A DNA stretch of 64,000 nucleotides from Nannocystis pusilla. GTDB lineage: Bacteria; Myxococcota_A; Polyangia; Nannocystales; Nannocystaceae. Below are positions 40,665 through 49,283 of this stretch, one piece after another; the stretch's first letter is position 1, and every line of letters begins with the position of its first letter. Location: assembly GCF_020073745.1 (NCBI RefSeq), contig NZ_JAIRAU010000001.1:620001-684000 (forward strand). Direction: 5' to 3'. The notes under the pieces were generated by a model, which did no database searches, was not told where the DNA came from, and worked only from the letters and a program-made list of their open reading frames with translations. Both the position numbers and the translations under genes were made by a program.

Positions 40665-41501
40665 TCAGGGCGAGTCGGCGGGCGCGTCGAGCAGCTCGGG
40701 GTGGGTCAGCAGCTCCTCGATGCGCGCCGACAGGCGGGCCGCCTGGACGCCGTCGACGACGCGGTGGTCGAGGGTCGCGTGCAGCGGCAGCACCGGTCGC
40801 ACCTCGACGCGGTCGTCGACGACCCACGGGCGCGGCGTGACGGCGCCGACGAGCAGGATGATGGGCCAGTGCGCCGGCGGGAACAGCGGCGCGTAGGCCC
40901 AGCGGATGCCGAACATGCCGACGGTGGTGACGGCGGCCGAGCCGAACGAGTCGCGCGGGAGGCCGGGGAGGCGCAGGTTGAGGCGGTACTGCAGGACGTC
41001 GAGCACGGCCTGGACCGGGCGCAGCAGCCCGTTCGGGAGCGCGGCCAGCCGGTGACGCATCGCGGCGATGTGCGGGTCGCAGTCGCGGCGGATCTGCGCG
41101 AGGCGCTCGCCGAACTCGTGCGCGATCGCGGCGACCGACTTGCGATCGGCGTTGCGAAGGACCAGCCCCGAGAGGTCGGACGTGCTGCAGGCATCGTCGG
41201 TCAAGGCGACCTGAAAGAAGATGTCGACGTCCTCGCGCGGATAGAGCCGACCGCGACGCACGAGGACGTGGAGCTCGGGGCGCTCGGCGAGGACGACGGC
41301 GAGCGCTCGCCCGACCAGGTGCGTCAGCGTCGGCCGCTCGCCGGTGCGCGCGTGCAGGGTTTCCAAATAGGCGAGCGCGGCGGTGGCGTCGAGCTCGAGC
41401 GTGCCGTGGATCGACGGGTCGCGCGGGTCGTCCCACGCGGCCAGCGCGAGTCGACGGAAGATCGGGAGGTCGCCGGCCGGTCGGAGACGGACGTTGCGCA
41501 T
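40665..41501 (-). CDS. Orphan 2-oxoacid dehydrogenase-type acyltransferase, catalytic domain only
   Basis: 278 residues. The catalytic chloramphenicol acetyltransferase-like fold of E2 enzymes: LTHLVGRALAVVLAERPELHV, FQVALTDD, FGSAAVTTVGMFGI, and the active-site motif LDHRVVDGVQAARLSARIEELL (DHRxxDG). There is no lipoyl domain and no subunit-binding domain, and no E1 or E3 gene nearby, so it is not a standard E2. It could transfer an acyl group from CoA to another acceptor. ATG 41501 with GAGGG upstream. Confidence 0.85.
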   Translation of the reverse strand: MRNVRLRPAGDLPIFRRLALAAWDDPRDPSIHGTLELDATAALAYLETLHARTGERPTLTHLVGRALAVVLAERPELHVLVRRGRLYPREDVDIFFQVALTDDACSTSDLSGLVLRNADRKSVAAIAHEFGERLAQIRRDCDPHIAAMRHRLAALPNGLLRPVQAVLDVLQYRLNLRLPGLPRDSFGSAAVTTVGMFGIRWAYAPLFPPAHWPIILLVGAVTPRPWVVDDRVEVRPVLPLHATLDHRVVDGVQAARLSARIEELLTHPELLDAPADSP

Positions 41502-41636
41502 GCCCTCGAATTGGCGGAGGTCGCGGCGCCGGGCCGCGCGACTCGTGCGGGGCGCGAGGACCTCGGGTCGGAGCGCCGGCCCGGTCCGGTGGGCGAGTTG
41601 CGAGCGGCGGAGGCGCCGGCGCGCGGCAGCGAGGTC

Positions 41637-43169
41637 TCAGCCCGTCGCGCCCGCCCGGGGGAACGCGAGGCACGCGGCGTCGTATTGCCGCCACCAGCCT
41701 TCGAGCCGGTCCATCGGCGACAGCCGCGGCTCGTCGCCCTCGCCGGCGATCGCCAGGTATTCCTGAAGGAGCGGGCGGAAGTGGGGGTGCGCGCAGCGAT
41801 CGATGATGTCGCGGGCGCGGGCGCGGGGCGAGCGGATCGAGAAGTTGGTGGCGTACCCGTGCTCGGTGACGACGCACTTGATGTCGTGCTCGGTGTGATC
41901 GACGTGGCCGACGTACGGGAGCACGCAGGAGACCGTGCGGCCGTCGCGGAGCGTCCGGACCGACGGGGTGTGGGCGATGCTGAGGTAGGCGTTGCGAAAG
42001 AAGTCGCCGCTGCCGCCGAGCCCGTTGACGATCCGCGAGCCCTCGACGTGCGTCGAATTGACGTGGCCGTATATGTCGACCTCGAGCGGGGTGTTCATGG
42101 CGACGACGTGGAGGCGCGCGATGACCTCCGGGTTGTTCGACATCCACATCGGCCGCAGCAGGAGGTCGCCGCGCGCGGCCGCGAGCAGCGCGGCGACCCG
42201 CGCGGGCGAGGTGTCCGCGAGCGAGAGCGCCGCCGCCGAGGCGCCGGCGAAGCGGTCGCGGTCGGCGAGCAGCCCGAGCAGCCCCTCCTGGAACACCTCG
42301 GTCCAGAAGTGCAGGCGCTTGAACGGCGACCGCGCCAGCCCGGCGATCACCGCGTTGGCGATGTTGCCGACCCCGGATTGCAGCGGCGGGACCCAGTGAT
42401 GCCAGTCGAAGCGGTCGCGGCATTCGCCGAGGAACGCGATCACCTGATCGGCGATGTGGGTGCAGACCGCCTCGTCGGCGCGGAACGGCACCGGGAAGTC
42501 GGGCTGCCGCGAATGCACCACTGCGACCACCTTGGCCGGGTCGAGCGGCACGTGGGGGAGGCCGATCCGGTCGCGCACGCCGGTGACCGGTACCGGCCAC
42601 CCGATCGTCGGCGGCGCGGGCGGGAGGACGATGTCGTGAACGCCGGTGAAGTCGGGGATCGCGGTGTTGACCTCGAGCACGACGGCGCGCGCGCGCGCCA
42701 GCGCCTCGGCGGACACGCCGACCGACGCCGAGAGCACGACGCTGCCGTCGTGGCGGATCCGGCTCACCTCGACCACCGCGAGGTCGATGTCGCCGTAGAA
42801 CCCGTACATCAGCCCGCGGGCGAAGTGCGACAGGTGCACGTCGGTGTAGTCCATCTTGCCGGCGTGGATCAGCCGGCGCGAGGCGGAGCTCGCCATGTAC
42901 GGCCCGCGCCGGGCGATGTACGGGGCGAGCGGGCCCTCGACCTCCTCCGACAGCGAGGCGCCGCTGTACAACGTGATCCTCGCGTCGGGGCCGAGGCCGG
43001 CGAGGTGACGCGCCAGCGCCGGCAGGAAGGCCTTCGGCTCGCCGGCCTTGGTGAATCCGCTGACCGCGAGCACGTCGCCGTTCCGCACCAGCCGGACCGC
43101 CTCCTCGACGGGCATGAGCTTGCGCCGCAGCGCCTCGCACTCGATCCGCTCGTGGAGCTCGCTCGTCAT
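41637..43169 (-). CDS. Acetyl-CoA hydrolase / CoA-transferase (Cat1/ACH1 family)
   Basis: 510 residues; ATG 43169 with GAGGG 6 nt upstream. Family markers: SGFTKAGEPKAFLPALA, YMASSASRRLIHAGKMDYTDVHLSHF, the catalytic-glutamate region STHVEGSRIVNGLGGSGDF (GGxGDF loop) and VVTEHGYATNFSIRSPRARA. Such enzymes move CoA between acetyl-CoA and succinate or propionate, or hydrolyse it. Length matches the family. Next to an acyltransferase gene, consistent with acyl-CoA or acetate handling. Confidence 0.93.
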   Translation of the reverse strand: MTSELHERIECEALRRKLMPVEEAVRLVRNGDVLAVSGFTKAGEPKAFLPALARHLAGLGPDARITLYSGASLSEEVEGPLAPYIARRGPYMASSASRRLIHAGKMDYTDVHLSHFARGLMYGFYGDIDLAVVEVSRIRHDGSVVLSASVGVSAEALARARAVVLEVNTAIPDFTGVHDIVLPPAPPTIGWPVPVTGVRDRIGLPHVPLDPAKVVAVVHSRQPDFPVPFRADEAVCTHIADQVIAFLGECRDRFDWHHWVPPLQSGVGNIANAVIAGLARSPFKRLHFWTEVFQEGLLGLLADRDRFAGASAAALSLADTSPARVAALLAAARGDLLLRPMWMSNNPEVIARLHVVAMNTPLEVDIYGHVNSTHVEGSRIVNGLGGSGDFFRNAYLSIAHTPSVRTLRDGRTVSCVLPYVGHVDHTEHDIKCVVTEHGYATNFSIRSPRARARDIIDRCAHPHFRPLLQEYLAIAGEGDEPRLSPMDRLEGWWRQYDAACLAFPRAGATG

Positions 43170-43195
43170 GGCGCCCTCACGGATACCACGAGCGG

Positions 43196-43681
43196 TCACG
43201 GCGAGGCGGGCGGCTTGTCGGCGAGCTTCGCCGTCTGCGAGCAGTTGCGCAGGCAGGTCCAGCGATCGTCGGCGTTCAGGCTGCGGTCGGCGTGGCAGGC
43301 GTCGACGCACACGCCCAGGCGGTCGACCACGCCGGGGAACTCGGCCTCGGCCGGCCGCGCCGTCTGCTTGCACGCGTCGACGCAGGCGGCGTCGCCCGGC
43401 GATTCTTGCTTGCATTCGTCGAGGCACTTCACCGCGGCGTCGAGCTCGGGCTCGTCGGCGGTGGGCGTGACCTTGAACGCGACCTCGCAATTGTTGCGAC
43501 AGGTGGCGGCGTCGGTGGCGCCGAGGCGTTGCGCCGTGCAATCGTCGAGGCACGTCGACAGGCCCTTGCGGTCGCCGCTCGGGTTGGCGTCGTGGACCTC
43601 GACGCGCGGCGCCGGCGGCGGGGCGTCGCAGGCGGCGACGAACAGGAGGGTCGTGAAGAGACAGCGAAGGGCGGCGTGCAT
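43196..43681 (-). CDS. Cys-repeat lipoprotein
   Basis: 161 residues from ATG 43681. Signal peptide MHAALRCLFTTLLFVAAC with lipobox FVAAC. Three repeats of CxxxC-n-CxxxC spacing: STCLDDCTAQRLG with CRNNCEVAF, VKCLDECKQ with CVDACKQ, and GVCVDACHADRSL with CLRNCSQT. The repeats probably form helical hairpins held by disulfides, a pattern common in myxobacterial exported proteins. Its stop is 27 nt before the acetyl-CoA hydrolase start, same strand. Function unknown. Confidence 0.8.
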   Translation of the reverse strand: MHAALRCLFTTLLFVAACDAPPPAPRVEVHDANPSGDRKGLSTCLDDCTAQRLGATDAATCRNNCEVAFKVTPTADEPELDAAVKCLDECKQESPGDAACVDACKQTARPAEAEFPGVVDRLGVCVDACHADRSLNADDRWTCLRNCSQTAKLADKPPASP

Positions 43682-43809
43682 GTGCCGCAAGGTCAGCAAG
43701 CCGCATGCCAGGCGATCCGGCTGCCATTTCATCGCGGGCTCGCTCCGCAGGCGAACGAGGTGCGCCGCGGCGCAGTTGTTGCGCCGGTCCGCTCGAGCCG
43801 CGCTGCCGG

Positions 43810-43947
43810 TCATTCGCGCGAGTGGTCGCGCATGCGGCTGCGGTTGAACAGGAACACGCCGATGATGACGAGCGCGCCGCACAGCCATCCGAGCATGGTG
43901 GTCACGAGTCCGGGGAACGAGGCGATCAAGGCGGTCATGATGGTCAT
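43810..43947 (-). CDS. Small single-pass membrane protein, 45 residues
   Basis: ATG 43947 with GAGGA 7 nt upstream. It encodes MTIMTALIASFPGLVTTMLG, a hydrophobic stretch WLCGALVIIGVFLF and a basic tail NRSRMRDHSRE. One strong TM helix with positive-inside tail is consistent with a real small membrane protein. It is too short for homology by eye. The longer upstream frame is Arg/Gly-rich noise. Confidence 0.45.
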   Translation of the reverse strand: MTIMTALIASFPGLVTTMLGWLCGALVIIGVFLFNRSRMRDHSRE

Positions 43948-44229
43948 TCGATGATCCTCGTCGCGCGAACCAGCAAGGGTCATACCATTCGTCAAACCGA
44001 CCGCCGCGCCGCTCCGGCGGCCTCGACCGCGAGCCCTGGCGATTGGCTTGCGTATCCCTGCAGATCGTGCGGCTCGGCACGCCGGTGACGTCACGGCAGC
44101 GAGGATGGCGAACGCGGCCGTGTCGGCGCAGCGGCCGCGAGGGAGGAGCGAACTCGACGCGAGCGGTCGACGTCCAGGCCGAGAGCGGCGCGCGCGACGA
44201 TCGACGGCGCTCGATCTGCTGCTCGAACG

Positions 44230-45444
44230 TCAGGCGAAGATGTCGAGCGCCGGCATGCCGTCCTGCACGGTCAAGCAATGCCACACGTACACGGCGACGC
44301 CCGGGTCGCCGGTCCACAACGTGTGGCGACCGCGGCCGTGCTCCTGCCGCATGCGCTCGCTCTGCACGATCGCGTGCATCGCGAACGCCCGCGCCCGCGC
44401 CAGCCACGAGGGATCGCCGGTCCGGCGGTGCAGCTTCAGGAACGCGTAGCCGTTGCCCGCCGTGCCGTGGCACAGCCCGGCCCCCTTGCGCAGGGGCCCG
44501 GCGCGCCAGATCGCCTCGCCGGCGCGCAGCAGCAGCGCGTCGAGCTCGGCCGACACGCCGGGCGTATAGTCGGTCAGCGCGGTGATGATGCCCGGCGCGC
44601 CGTGACACCATTGCAGCAACATCTTGCGCGCCCGGCCCGGTGGCAGCGGGTCGACCTCGGGCGGCCAGTTGACGCCGTCGTCGTCGTGGATCGCGGTGAC
44701 CCGCAGCACCTCGACGCAGCGGCGGTACAGCTGCTCGCGCTGCTCGGCGGTCAGCAGTGCGGCGCCGCGCAGCAACGGATACACGTTGCCGGCGAACCCG
44801 TGTCCGGCGCCGAGGTATTGCTGGATGTGGCCGTACAGGTCCTGCGTCCACAGGTGGCAGGCGGCGTGCCGGCTCGGCGCCCAGGTCCGCCACAGCTGCT
44901 CGACGTTGGCGCGGAACAGGTCGCGCCAGCGCGGCGCACCTGTCCATTGGAGCATGTGCCACGCGCCCACCATCGTGCCGGGCGCGGCCCACAGCGCCTC
45001 GTTCGTCGGGTTGGGAATGTTGGCAGCGATGACCGCCGACAGCCGGTCCGCCGCCGCTCGCGAGCGCGTCAATTGCCAGAGGACGAGCAGGATGCCGACC
45101 TCGCCGAGGAAGTACGACGGGACGACCTCGCCGGTGTCCGGCGCCGCGAGGTACGCCTGGTACGCCCGCCCGATGTGCTGCTCCGGCGCGCCGCGCAGCG
45201 TCACCGCCCGCTCGCGCGCGAGGTACCACAGCGCCCAGAGCATCCCGGCCGCGCCGAGGTAGAGCGACTTGTGGTTGTCCGGCGGCGGCGGCCCCTCGCT
45301 GTCGAGCGGATGCTCGGGCCACCAGCCGTCCTCCGTGAACTGAGCCTCCGCGTCGGCGACGATCGCCCGCACCGCCTCGTGCGCCCGCGCGGGGTCCCAC
45401 GCGAGGTCGGTGACCGGCTCGTGTCGCTGCGGCTCGAACAACAC
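44230..45444 (-). CDS. LanC-like (lanthionine synthetase C fold) protein
   Basis: 404 residues; GTG start at 45444. The alpha-toroid repeats show GxxG glycine patterns (YLGAAGMLWAL, LGEVGILLVLW, GAGHGFAGNVYPL). The zinc ligands of LanC are present: Cys in LQWCHGAPGI and Cys-His in GLCHGTAGNGYAF. So the Zn-thiol site is intact, as in LanC and eukaryotic LanC-like glutathione-adding proteins. No precursor peptide, LanB dehydratase or transporter lies nearby, so it resembles the stand-alone LanCL type. Confidence 0.88.
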   Translation of the reverse strand: MLFEPQRHEPVTDLAWDPARAHEAVRAIVADAEAQFTEDGWWPEHPLDSEGPPPPDNHKSLYLGAAGMLWALWYLARERAVTLRGAPEQHIGRAYQAYLAAPDTGEVVPSYFLGEVGILLVLWQLTRSRAAADRLSAVIAANIPNPTNEALWAAPGTMVGAWHMLQWTGAPRWRDLFRANVEQLWRTWAPSRHAACHLWTQDLYGHIQQYLGAGHGFAGNVYPLLRGAALLTAEQREQLYRRCVEVLRVTAIHDDDGVNWPPEVDPLPPGRARKMLLQWCHGAPGIITALTDYTPGVSAELDALLLRAGEAIWRAGPLRKGAGLCHGTAGNGYAFLKLHRRTGDPSWLARARAFAMHAIVQSERMRQEHGRGRHTLWTGDPGVAVYVWHCLTVQDGMPALDIFA

Positions 45445-45543
45445 CGCGCGACCCTATCACGCGGCAGATCGCGGCGTCGCCGTCGTCGGGACCCGGCAGG
45501 GCCGGACGGCGGAGCGCGCGCCGAGGCGGCCGGCCGAGGAACG

Positions 45544-46101
45544 CTACGAGGACGGGGCGAGGTCGGTGCGACCGGTGACGAGCCCGGTCTTGCTGCCGTC
45601 GAGCAGCGCGAGCAACTCGCGCTCGATGCCGGCGGGCGCGCTCTCGACGATCCGCCCGACCTCGCGACCGTCGCGCACGACGATCACGGTCGGCACGTAC
45701 CTGAGGTCGAGCGCCGCCTTGTCGAGCCCGGGCACGGTCTTCTGCAGGTCGACGCCGACCAGCTTCAGCGCGAAGGGCAGCGGGCTGCCGGCGGCGTCGA
45801 GCGCTCGCCACAGGCGCGGCACCTCGCGCCGCGAATCGCCGCACCAGGTCCCGAAGAGGACGGTCACCTCGGCGTCGGGCGGCACGCTCTTCAACTTCGC
45901 GGCCGCCTCGCCGTCGATCTCCGCGTCGGAGATCCACCCGGGCACCTGGCGCTCGACGTCGGCGCGCTCGAGGTCGCCGACGAGGATCGGCGGCTCCTGG
46001 TCCTGCGAGGAAGGTGGCGACGAAGTCGCCGGGCCGGAGCGACAGGCCGTCGCGGCGAGCACGACTGCGACGGCGAGGGAGCGAGGCAGCACCGCGGGCA
46101 T
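45544..46101 (-). CDS. Thioredoxin-fold lipoprotein with WCGDS active site
   Basis: 185 residues from ATG 46101. Signal peptide MPAVLPRSLAVAVVLAATAC with lipobox. Thioredoxin fold: VTVLFGTWCGDSRREVPRLW, LKLVGVDLQ, and the cis-Pro strand RYVPTVIVVRDGREVGRI. The active site is CxxS instead of CxxC, so it probably cannot form an internal disulfide, but could act as a monothiol or binding protein. Periplasmic or surface facing. Confidence 0.8.
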   Translation of the reverse strand: MPAVLPRSLAVAVVLAATACRSGPATSSPPSSQDQEPPILVGDLERADVERQVPGWISDAEIDGEAAAKLKSVPPDAEVTVLFGTWCGDSRREVPRLWRALDAAGSPLPFALKLVGVDLQKTVPGLDKAALDLRYVPTVIVVRDGREVGRIVESAPAGIERELLALLDGSKTGLVTGRTDLAPSS

Positions 46102-46282
46102 GTGGCGGCACGATAGCAAACCGGAGCGCGCCGTCGAGGCCGCTGTTGGCGGGCCGGGGAACAGGTGACCGACCGCAGCGCGGAGAACGAGCGAGGGTGA
46201 GTTGAAATGTCCCGGGCGTGGCACTACGGTCGAGCCGGTGAGCCCGGCCGAACCGAAGCGTCCGCTCGCGCGGCTCGACGGA

Positions 46283-46300
46283 CATGTCCCGCAGGACATG
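46283..46300. repeat. 18-bp CATGTCC-CGCA-GGACATG palindrome
   Basis: Perfect 7-bp arms, 4-nt centre, 55 nt upstream of the chromate transporter start, in the region shared with the divergent thioredoxin lipoprotein gene. Confidence 0.8.
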
Positions 46301-46354
46301 CCCGTCGGATGGGCCCGTCTGCAGGCGCGCCGCGGCGGCGGACGGCGATGAGCG

Positions 46355-47554
46355 ATGGCGGCCGACAGCGAGACGCAGCTCGATCCGTCACCACCGCCCG
46401 CGAGCGCGCGGCCGGGTGAGCTGGCCGCCGCGACCTCGCTGCTCGAGCTCGGGGTGCTGTTCGCGCGGCTCGGCGTGACCGCGTTCGGCGGGCCGGCCGC
46501 GCACATCGCGATGATGCAGGACGAGGTCGTGAACCGCCGCAAGTGGCTCACCGAGGCGCGCTTCCTCGACCTGCTCGGCGCGACCAACCTGATCCCCGGT
46601 CCGAACAGCACCGAGATGGCGATCCACATCGGCTGGGAGCGGCGCCGCTGGGCGGGCCTCGCGGTCGCGGGCCTCGCCTTCATCGTGCCGGCGACGGCGA
46701 TCACGGGCGTGTTCGCCTGGGCCTACGTCCGCTTCGGCGCGGTGCCGGCGGTGGGATGGTTGCTGTACGGGGTCAAGCCCGTGATCCTCGGCGTCGTCGT
46801 CCAGGCGCTGCTGGGCCTCGCGCCGAGAGCCGCGCGCACCACCGGCCTGCGCGTGCTCGCGGGCGCGGCGGCGCTGCTCGTCGTGCTCGGCGCGCACGAG
46901 GTCGCGGTGCTGTTCGCCGCCGGCGTGGCCGCCCTCGTCGCGTCGACCGCGGCGCGCGGACGGAGCGCGGGGCCGGCGAGCCTGATCCTGCCGCTCGCGC
47001 CGGCGGTGGCGACGGGCGTGGCCCACGGCGTGACGCTGCCGGGGCTGTTCGCGGTGTTCGCGAAGACCGGCGCGGTGCTGTTCGGGAGCGGTTACGTCCT
47101 GCTCGCGTTCCTCCGCGCCGACCTCGTGGAGCGCCTCGGCTGGCTCACCGAGGCGCAACTCCTCGACGCCGTCGCCGTCGGCCAGATCACCCCCGGCCCG
47201 GTGTTCACGACGGCGACCTTCATCGGCTACGTGCTCGCCGGCGCGAGCGGAGCGCTGGTCGCCACCGCGGGCATATTCCTGCCGGCGTTCGTGTTCGTCG
47301 CCCTCAGCGGCCCGCTCGTCCCCCGCCTGCGCGCATCACCGGCCTCGGCCGCCTTCCTCGACGGGGTGAACGTCGCCTCGCTCGCCCTGATGGCCGTCGT
47401 GACGCTGGAGCTCGGCCGCGCGGCGCTGGTCGATGTCCCTTCCGCGGGCCTCGCCGTCGCCAGCGGCCTGCTGCTCGTCCGCTTCAAGGTCAATTCGACC
47501 TGGCTGATCCTCGGCGGCGCAGCGGCAGGCTGGGCGCTCCACGCGGCGAATTGA
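46355..47554 (+). CDS. chrA: Chromate transporter (ChrA family, CHR superfamily)
   Basis: 399 residues, ATG 46355. Two homologous CHR halves, each with its signature: FGGPAAHIAMMQDEVVNRRK and GATNLIPGPNSTEMAIHIG in the first, FGSGYVLLAFLRADLVERLG and AVGQITPGPVFTTATFIGYV in the second. Around ten hydrophobic segments. Exports chromate or a related oxyanion, driven by the proton gradient. Length fits the long-chain type. No chrB regulator nearby. A palindrome lies in the leader region. Confidence 0.93.
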   Translation: MAADSETQLDPSPPPASARPGELAAATSLLELGVLFARLGVTAFGGPAAHIAMMQDEVVNRRKWLTEARFLDLLGATNLIPGPNSTEMAIHIGWERRRWAGLAVAGLAFIVPATAITGVFAWAYVRFGAVPAVGWLLYGVKPVILGVVVQALLGLAPRAARTTGLRVLAGAAALLVVLGAHEVAVLFAAGVAALVASTAARGRSAGPASLILPLAPAVATGVAHGVTLPGLFAVFAKTGAVLFGSGYVLLAFLRADLVERLGWLTEAQLLDAVAVGQITPGPVFTTATFIGYVLAGASGALVATAGIFLPAFVFVALSGPLVPRLRASPASAAFLDGVNVASLALMAVVTLELGRAALVDVPSAGLAVASGLLLVRFKVNSTWLILGGAAAGWALHAAN

Positions 47555-47618
47555 CGGCGGACAGCCATGGGAGCACCTGCCGGTCGGCGCGTGCTCACCC
47601 CGGTCGTCGGCAGCGACC

Positions 47619-47632
47619 TGTCCTCGCAGACA
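47619..47632. repeat. Imperfect TGTCC-TCGC-AGACA palindrome
   Basis: One mismatch from the family consensus (A for G at the start of the right arm), 64 nt after the chromate transporter stop and between convergent genes. Confidence 0.5.
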
Positions 47633-47697
47633 TGTGCGAGTCGCGGCGCGCGCTCGCCTCGAGTCGTCGCGCGCGACCTCTCCCGTCTCTCCCGCGC

Positions 47698-48933
47698 TCA
47701 CCGGGGCGGGCGCCGGCGCCTGCGCGGGCGCAGCAAGCCGAGTCCGAGCAAGGCCAGCGCCCCGAACGGGCTCGGCGCGCGGCTGTCGCACGCGCAGCCG
47801 TGTTCGACCAACTCGTCGGCGCCGCCCGAGGCCGGGCCGTCGGTGCCCTCGCTCTCGTCGCCGCCCTCGCCGCTGCCTTCGCTGCCTTCGCTGGTCGGTT
47901 CGCCGGTGGTCGGCCCCTCGGTCGGATCGCCGCTCGTGGGCTCGTCGGCGGGCCACGGCGCGCACTTCTCGGGATCCCAGGCCTCCTGGTTGATCTCGCA
48001 CGTGTACGCGCCCTGCGAGCATTCCTGGGCCAGGGCGGGGCCGGGATCGATCGCGTGATCGCCGAGCTGGGCGGCGACCTCGGGCTCGTCGCCGTGGCAG
48101 CTCGCCTCGCTCTCCACGCTCTCGCCGGTGGCGAGGTTGGTCAGTCGGACCGTGATGCAGGACGGCTTCGTCAGACCGGCCGTCTGCGCGTCGAGGAGCG
48201 CTCCGCGCTGGGGTGAGCCGTCGACGAGCAGCTCGCGCATGACCAGCGCGGAGGTGGCCTGCGGCAGGTCGGTGGCGATCGATACCTGCACGCGCAACGT
48301 TCCGAAGGCGCGGAGGCCGGTGCAGAAGCCCTCGTCCCAGCCGACGTACTCGTCGGAGCCGCCGCAGTCGAAGACGTAGCTGTACGGCATCGCCCCGTCG
48401 CAGCACACGAGGTTCTCGAGGGCATCGCTCTCGCGTACGTCCAGCAAGGGCTGCGCCGAGAGCTGCGGCGGAGACAGCGGGGCCGAGGGCCCGGCCTCGA
48501 CCGCGAAGTCGAAGTCGAGCTCGAGGTCGACGGCGCAATACTCGTAGCCGATGTCCTCGTCGGGGTTGTCGAGGCTGCCGACGACCTTGTAATCGCCGGG
48601 CTCGAGCGGCGCGGCCGGCCGCCACAGCAGCACGTCCCGGACCGGGGATGCCTCGACCGCGCCGGCGATCGGCTGACCGTCGCGCGTGACCGTCAGCTCG
48701 ACCTTGTCCAGCCAGTCCTCCTCGGGCGAGGAGCCGGACCGCGCGCCCTGCAGCAGCAGCACGCCGTCGGTCGGGATCGCCTGGGCGTTGATCGGCTCGA
48801 GCGACTGCCAGGCGTCGGTGTACGCGCAGTAGCCCGGCGAACACGCCTCGGCCTCGCTCGGCACCACGGCCGCCGCGCCCGCCAGGGCGAGGGTCAGCGC
48901 TTGAATCGAAGAAGAATTGTTAATGGAAGCCAT
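47698..48933 (-). CDS. Exported Cys-rich protein with MYXO-CTERM sorting tail
   Basis: 411 residues; ATG 48933. An N-terminal signal peptide (SIQALTLALAGAAAVVPSEAEA) is followed by a beta-rich domain of about 260 residues with scattered cysteines (CSPGYCAYTDAW, ENLVCCDGAMPYSYVFDCGG). A Thr/Gly/Ser/Glu-rich linker leads into the C-terminal tripartite MYXO-CTERM signal: HGCACDSRAPSP, hydrophobic helix FGALALLGLGLL, and RPRRRRRPPR. Such tails direct processing and display on the outer surface in myxobacteria. The body has no recognised family. Confidence 0.85.
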   Translation of the reverse strand: MASINNSSSIQALTLALAGAAAVVPSEAEACSPGYCAYTDAWQSLEPINAQAIPTDGVLLLQGARSGSSPEEDWLDKVELTVTRDGQPIAGAVEASPVRDVLLWRPAAPLEPGDYKVVGSLDNPDEDIGYEYCAVDLELDFDFAVEAGPSAPLSPPQLSAQPLLDVRESDALENLVCCDGAMPYSYVFDCGGSDEYVGWDEGFCTGLRAFGTLRVQVSIATDLPQATSALVMRELLVDGSPQRGALLDAQTAGLTKPSCITVRLTNLATGESVESEASCHGDEPEVAAQLGDHAIDPGPALAQECSQGAYTCEINQEAWDPEKCAPWPADEPTSGDPTEGPTTGEPTSEGSEGSGEGGDESEGTDGPASGGADELVEHGCACDSRAPSPFGALALLGLGLLRPRRRRRPPR

Positions 48934-49283
48934 GGCGCGACCTTAGCTCAGTCGCGTTCGCCATGCACGCCGCGCGGACCGGCCGCGACCGCGCGCAGCA
49001 GCGCCCCGCGGACGCTCACGACTTTGGTGTCAGGCCCAGCAGCTCGTCGGCTCGGCAACGTCGATCGGAGACGAGCGCGCAAGACTGGGCGACGAGGATG
49101 TGCCGCCACGCCCGGGTGACGCCGTGTGCGGCGGGAGCCCACGCGGCAGTATCGATCCCGGCGCGTCCGAGCGCGAGGCGATCGAGGGCTGACGCGGACG
49201 CGCCGATGTCGTCGAGGCCAGGGACATGTCCTCGAGGACATTCGACGAATGCCCGCAGCCCCTGACCCGCGCCTGGCCGGCGC
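48934..49283. other. Intergenic region with a perfect palindrome copy
   Basis: 350 nt, no coding frame with a sensible sequence. It contains the 16-bp palindrome at 49226-49241 and otherwise featureless GC-rich DNA. Confidence 0.4.
49226..49241. repeat. 16-bp ATGTCC-TCGA-GGACAT perfect palindrome
   Basis: The only fully self-complementary copy (TCGA centre), together with the copy at 54807, which shares the centre. 43 nt after the stop of the minus-strand gene at 49284. Confidence 0.8.

Noticed and set aside
40143..43847. 1234-codon plus-strand frame opposite the acetyltransferase, acyltransferase and acetyl-CoA hydrolase genes
   Set aside because: Spans three recognisable genes on the other strand and has no domain pattern.
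46206..46230. TGGCACTACGG upstream of chrA considered as a sigma-54 promoter
   Set aside because: No GC at the required 10-nt spacing from the GG.
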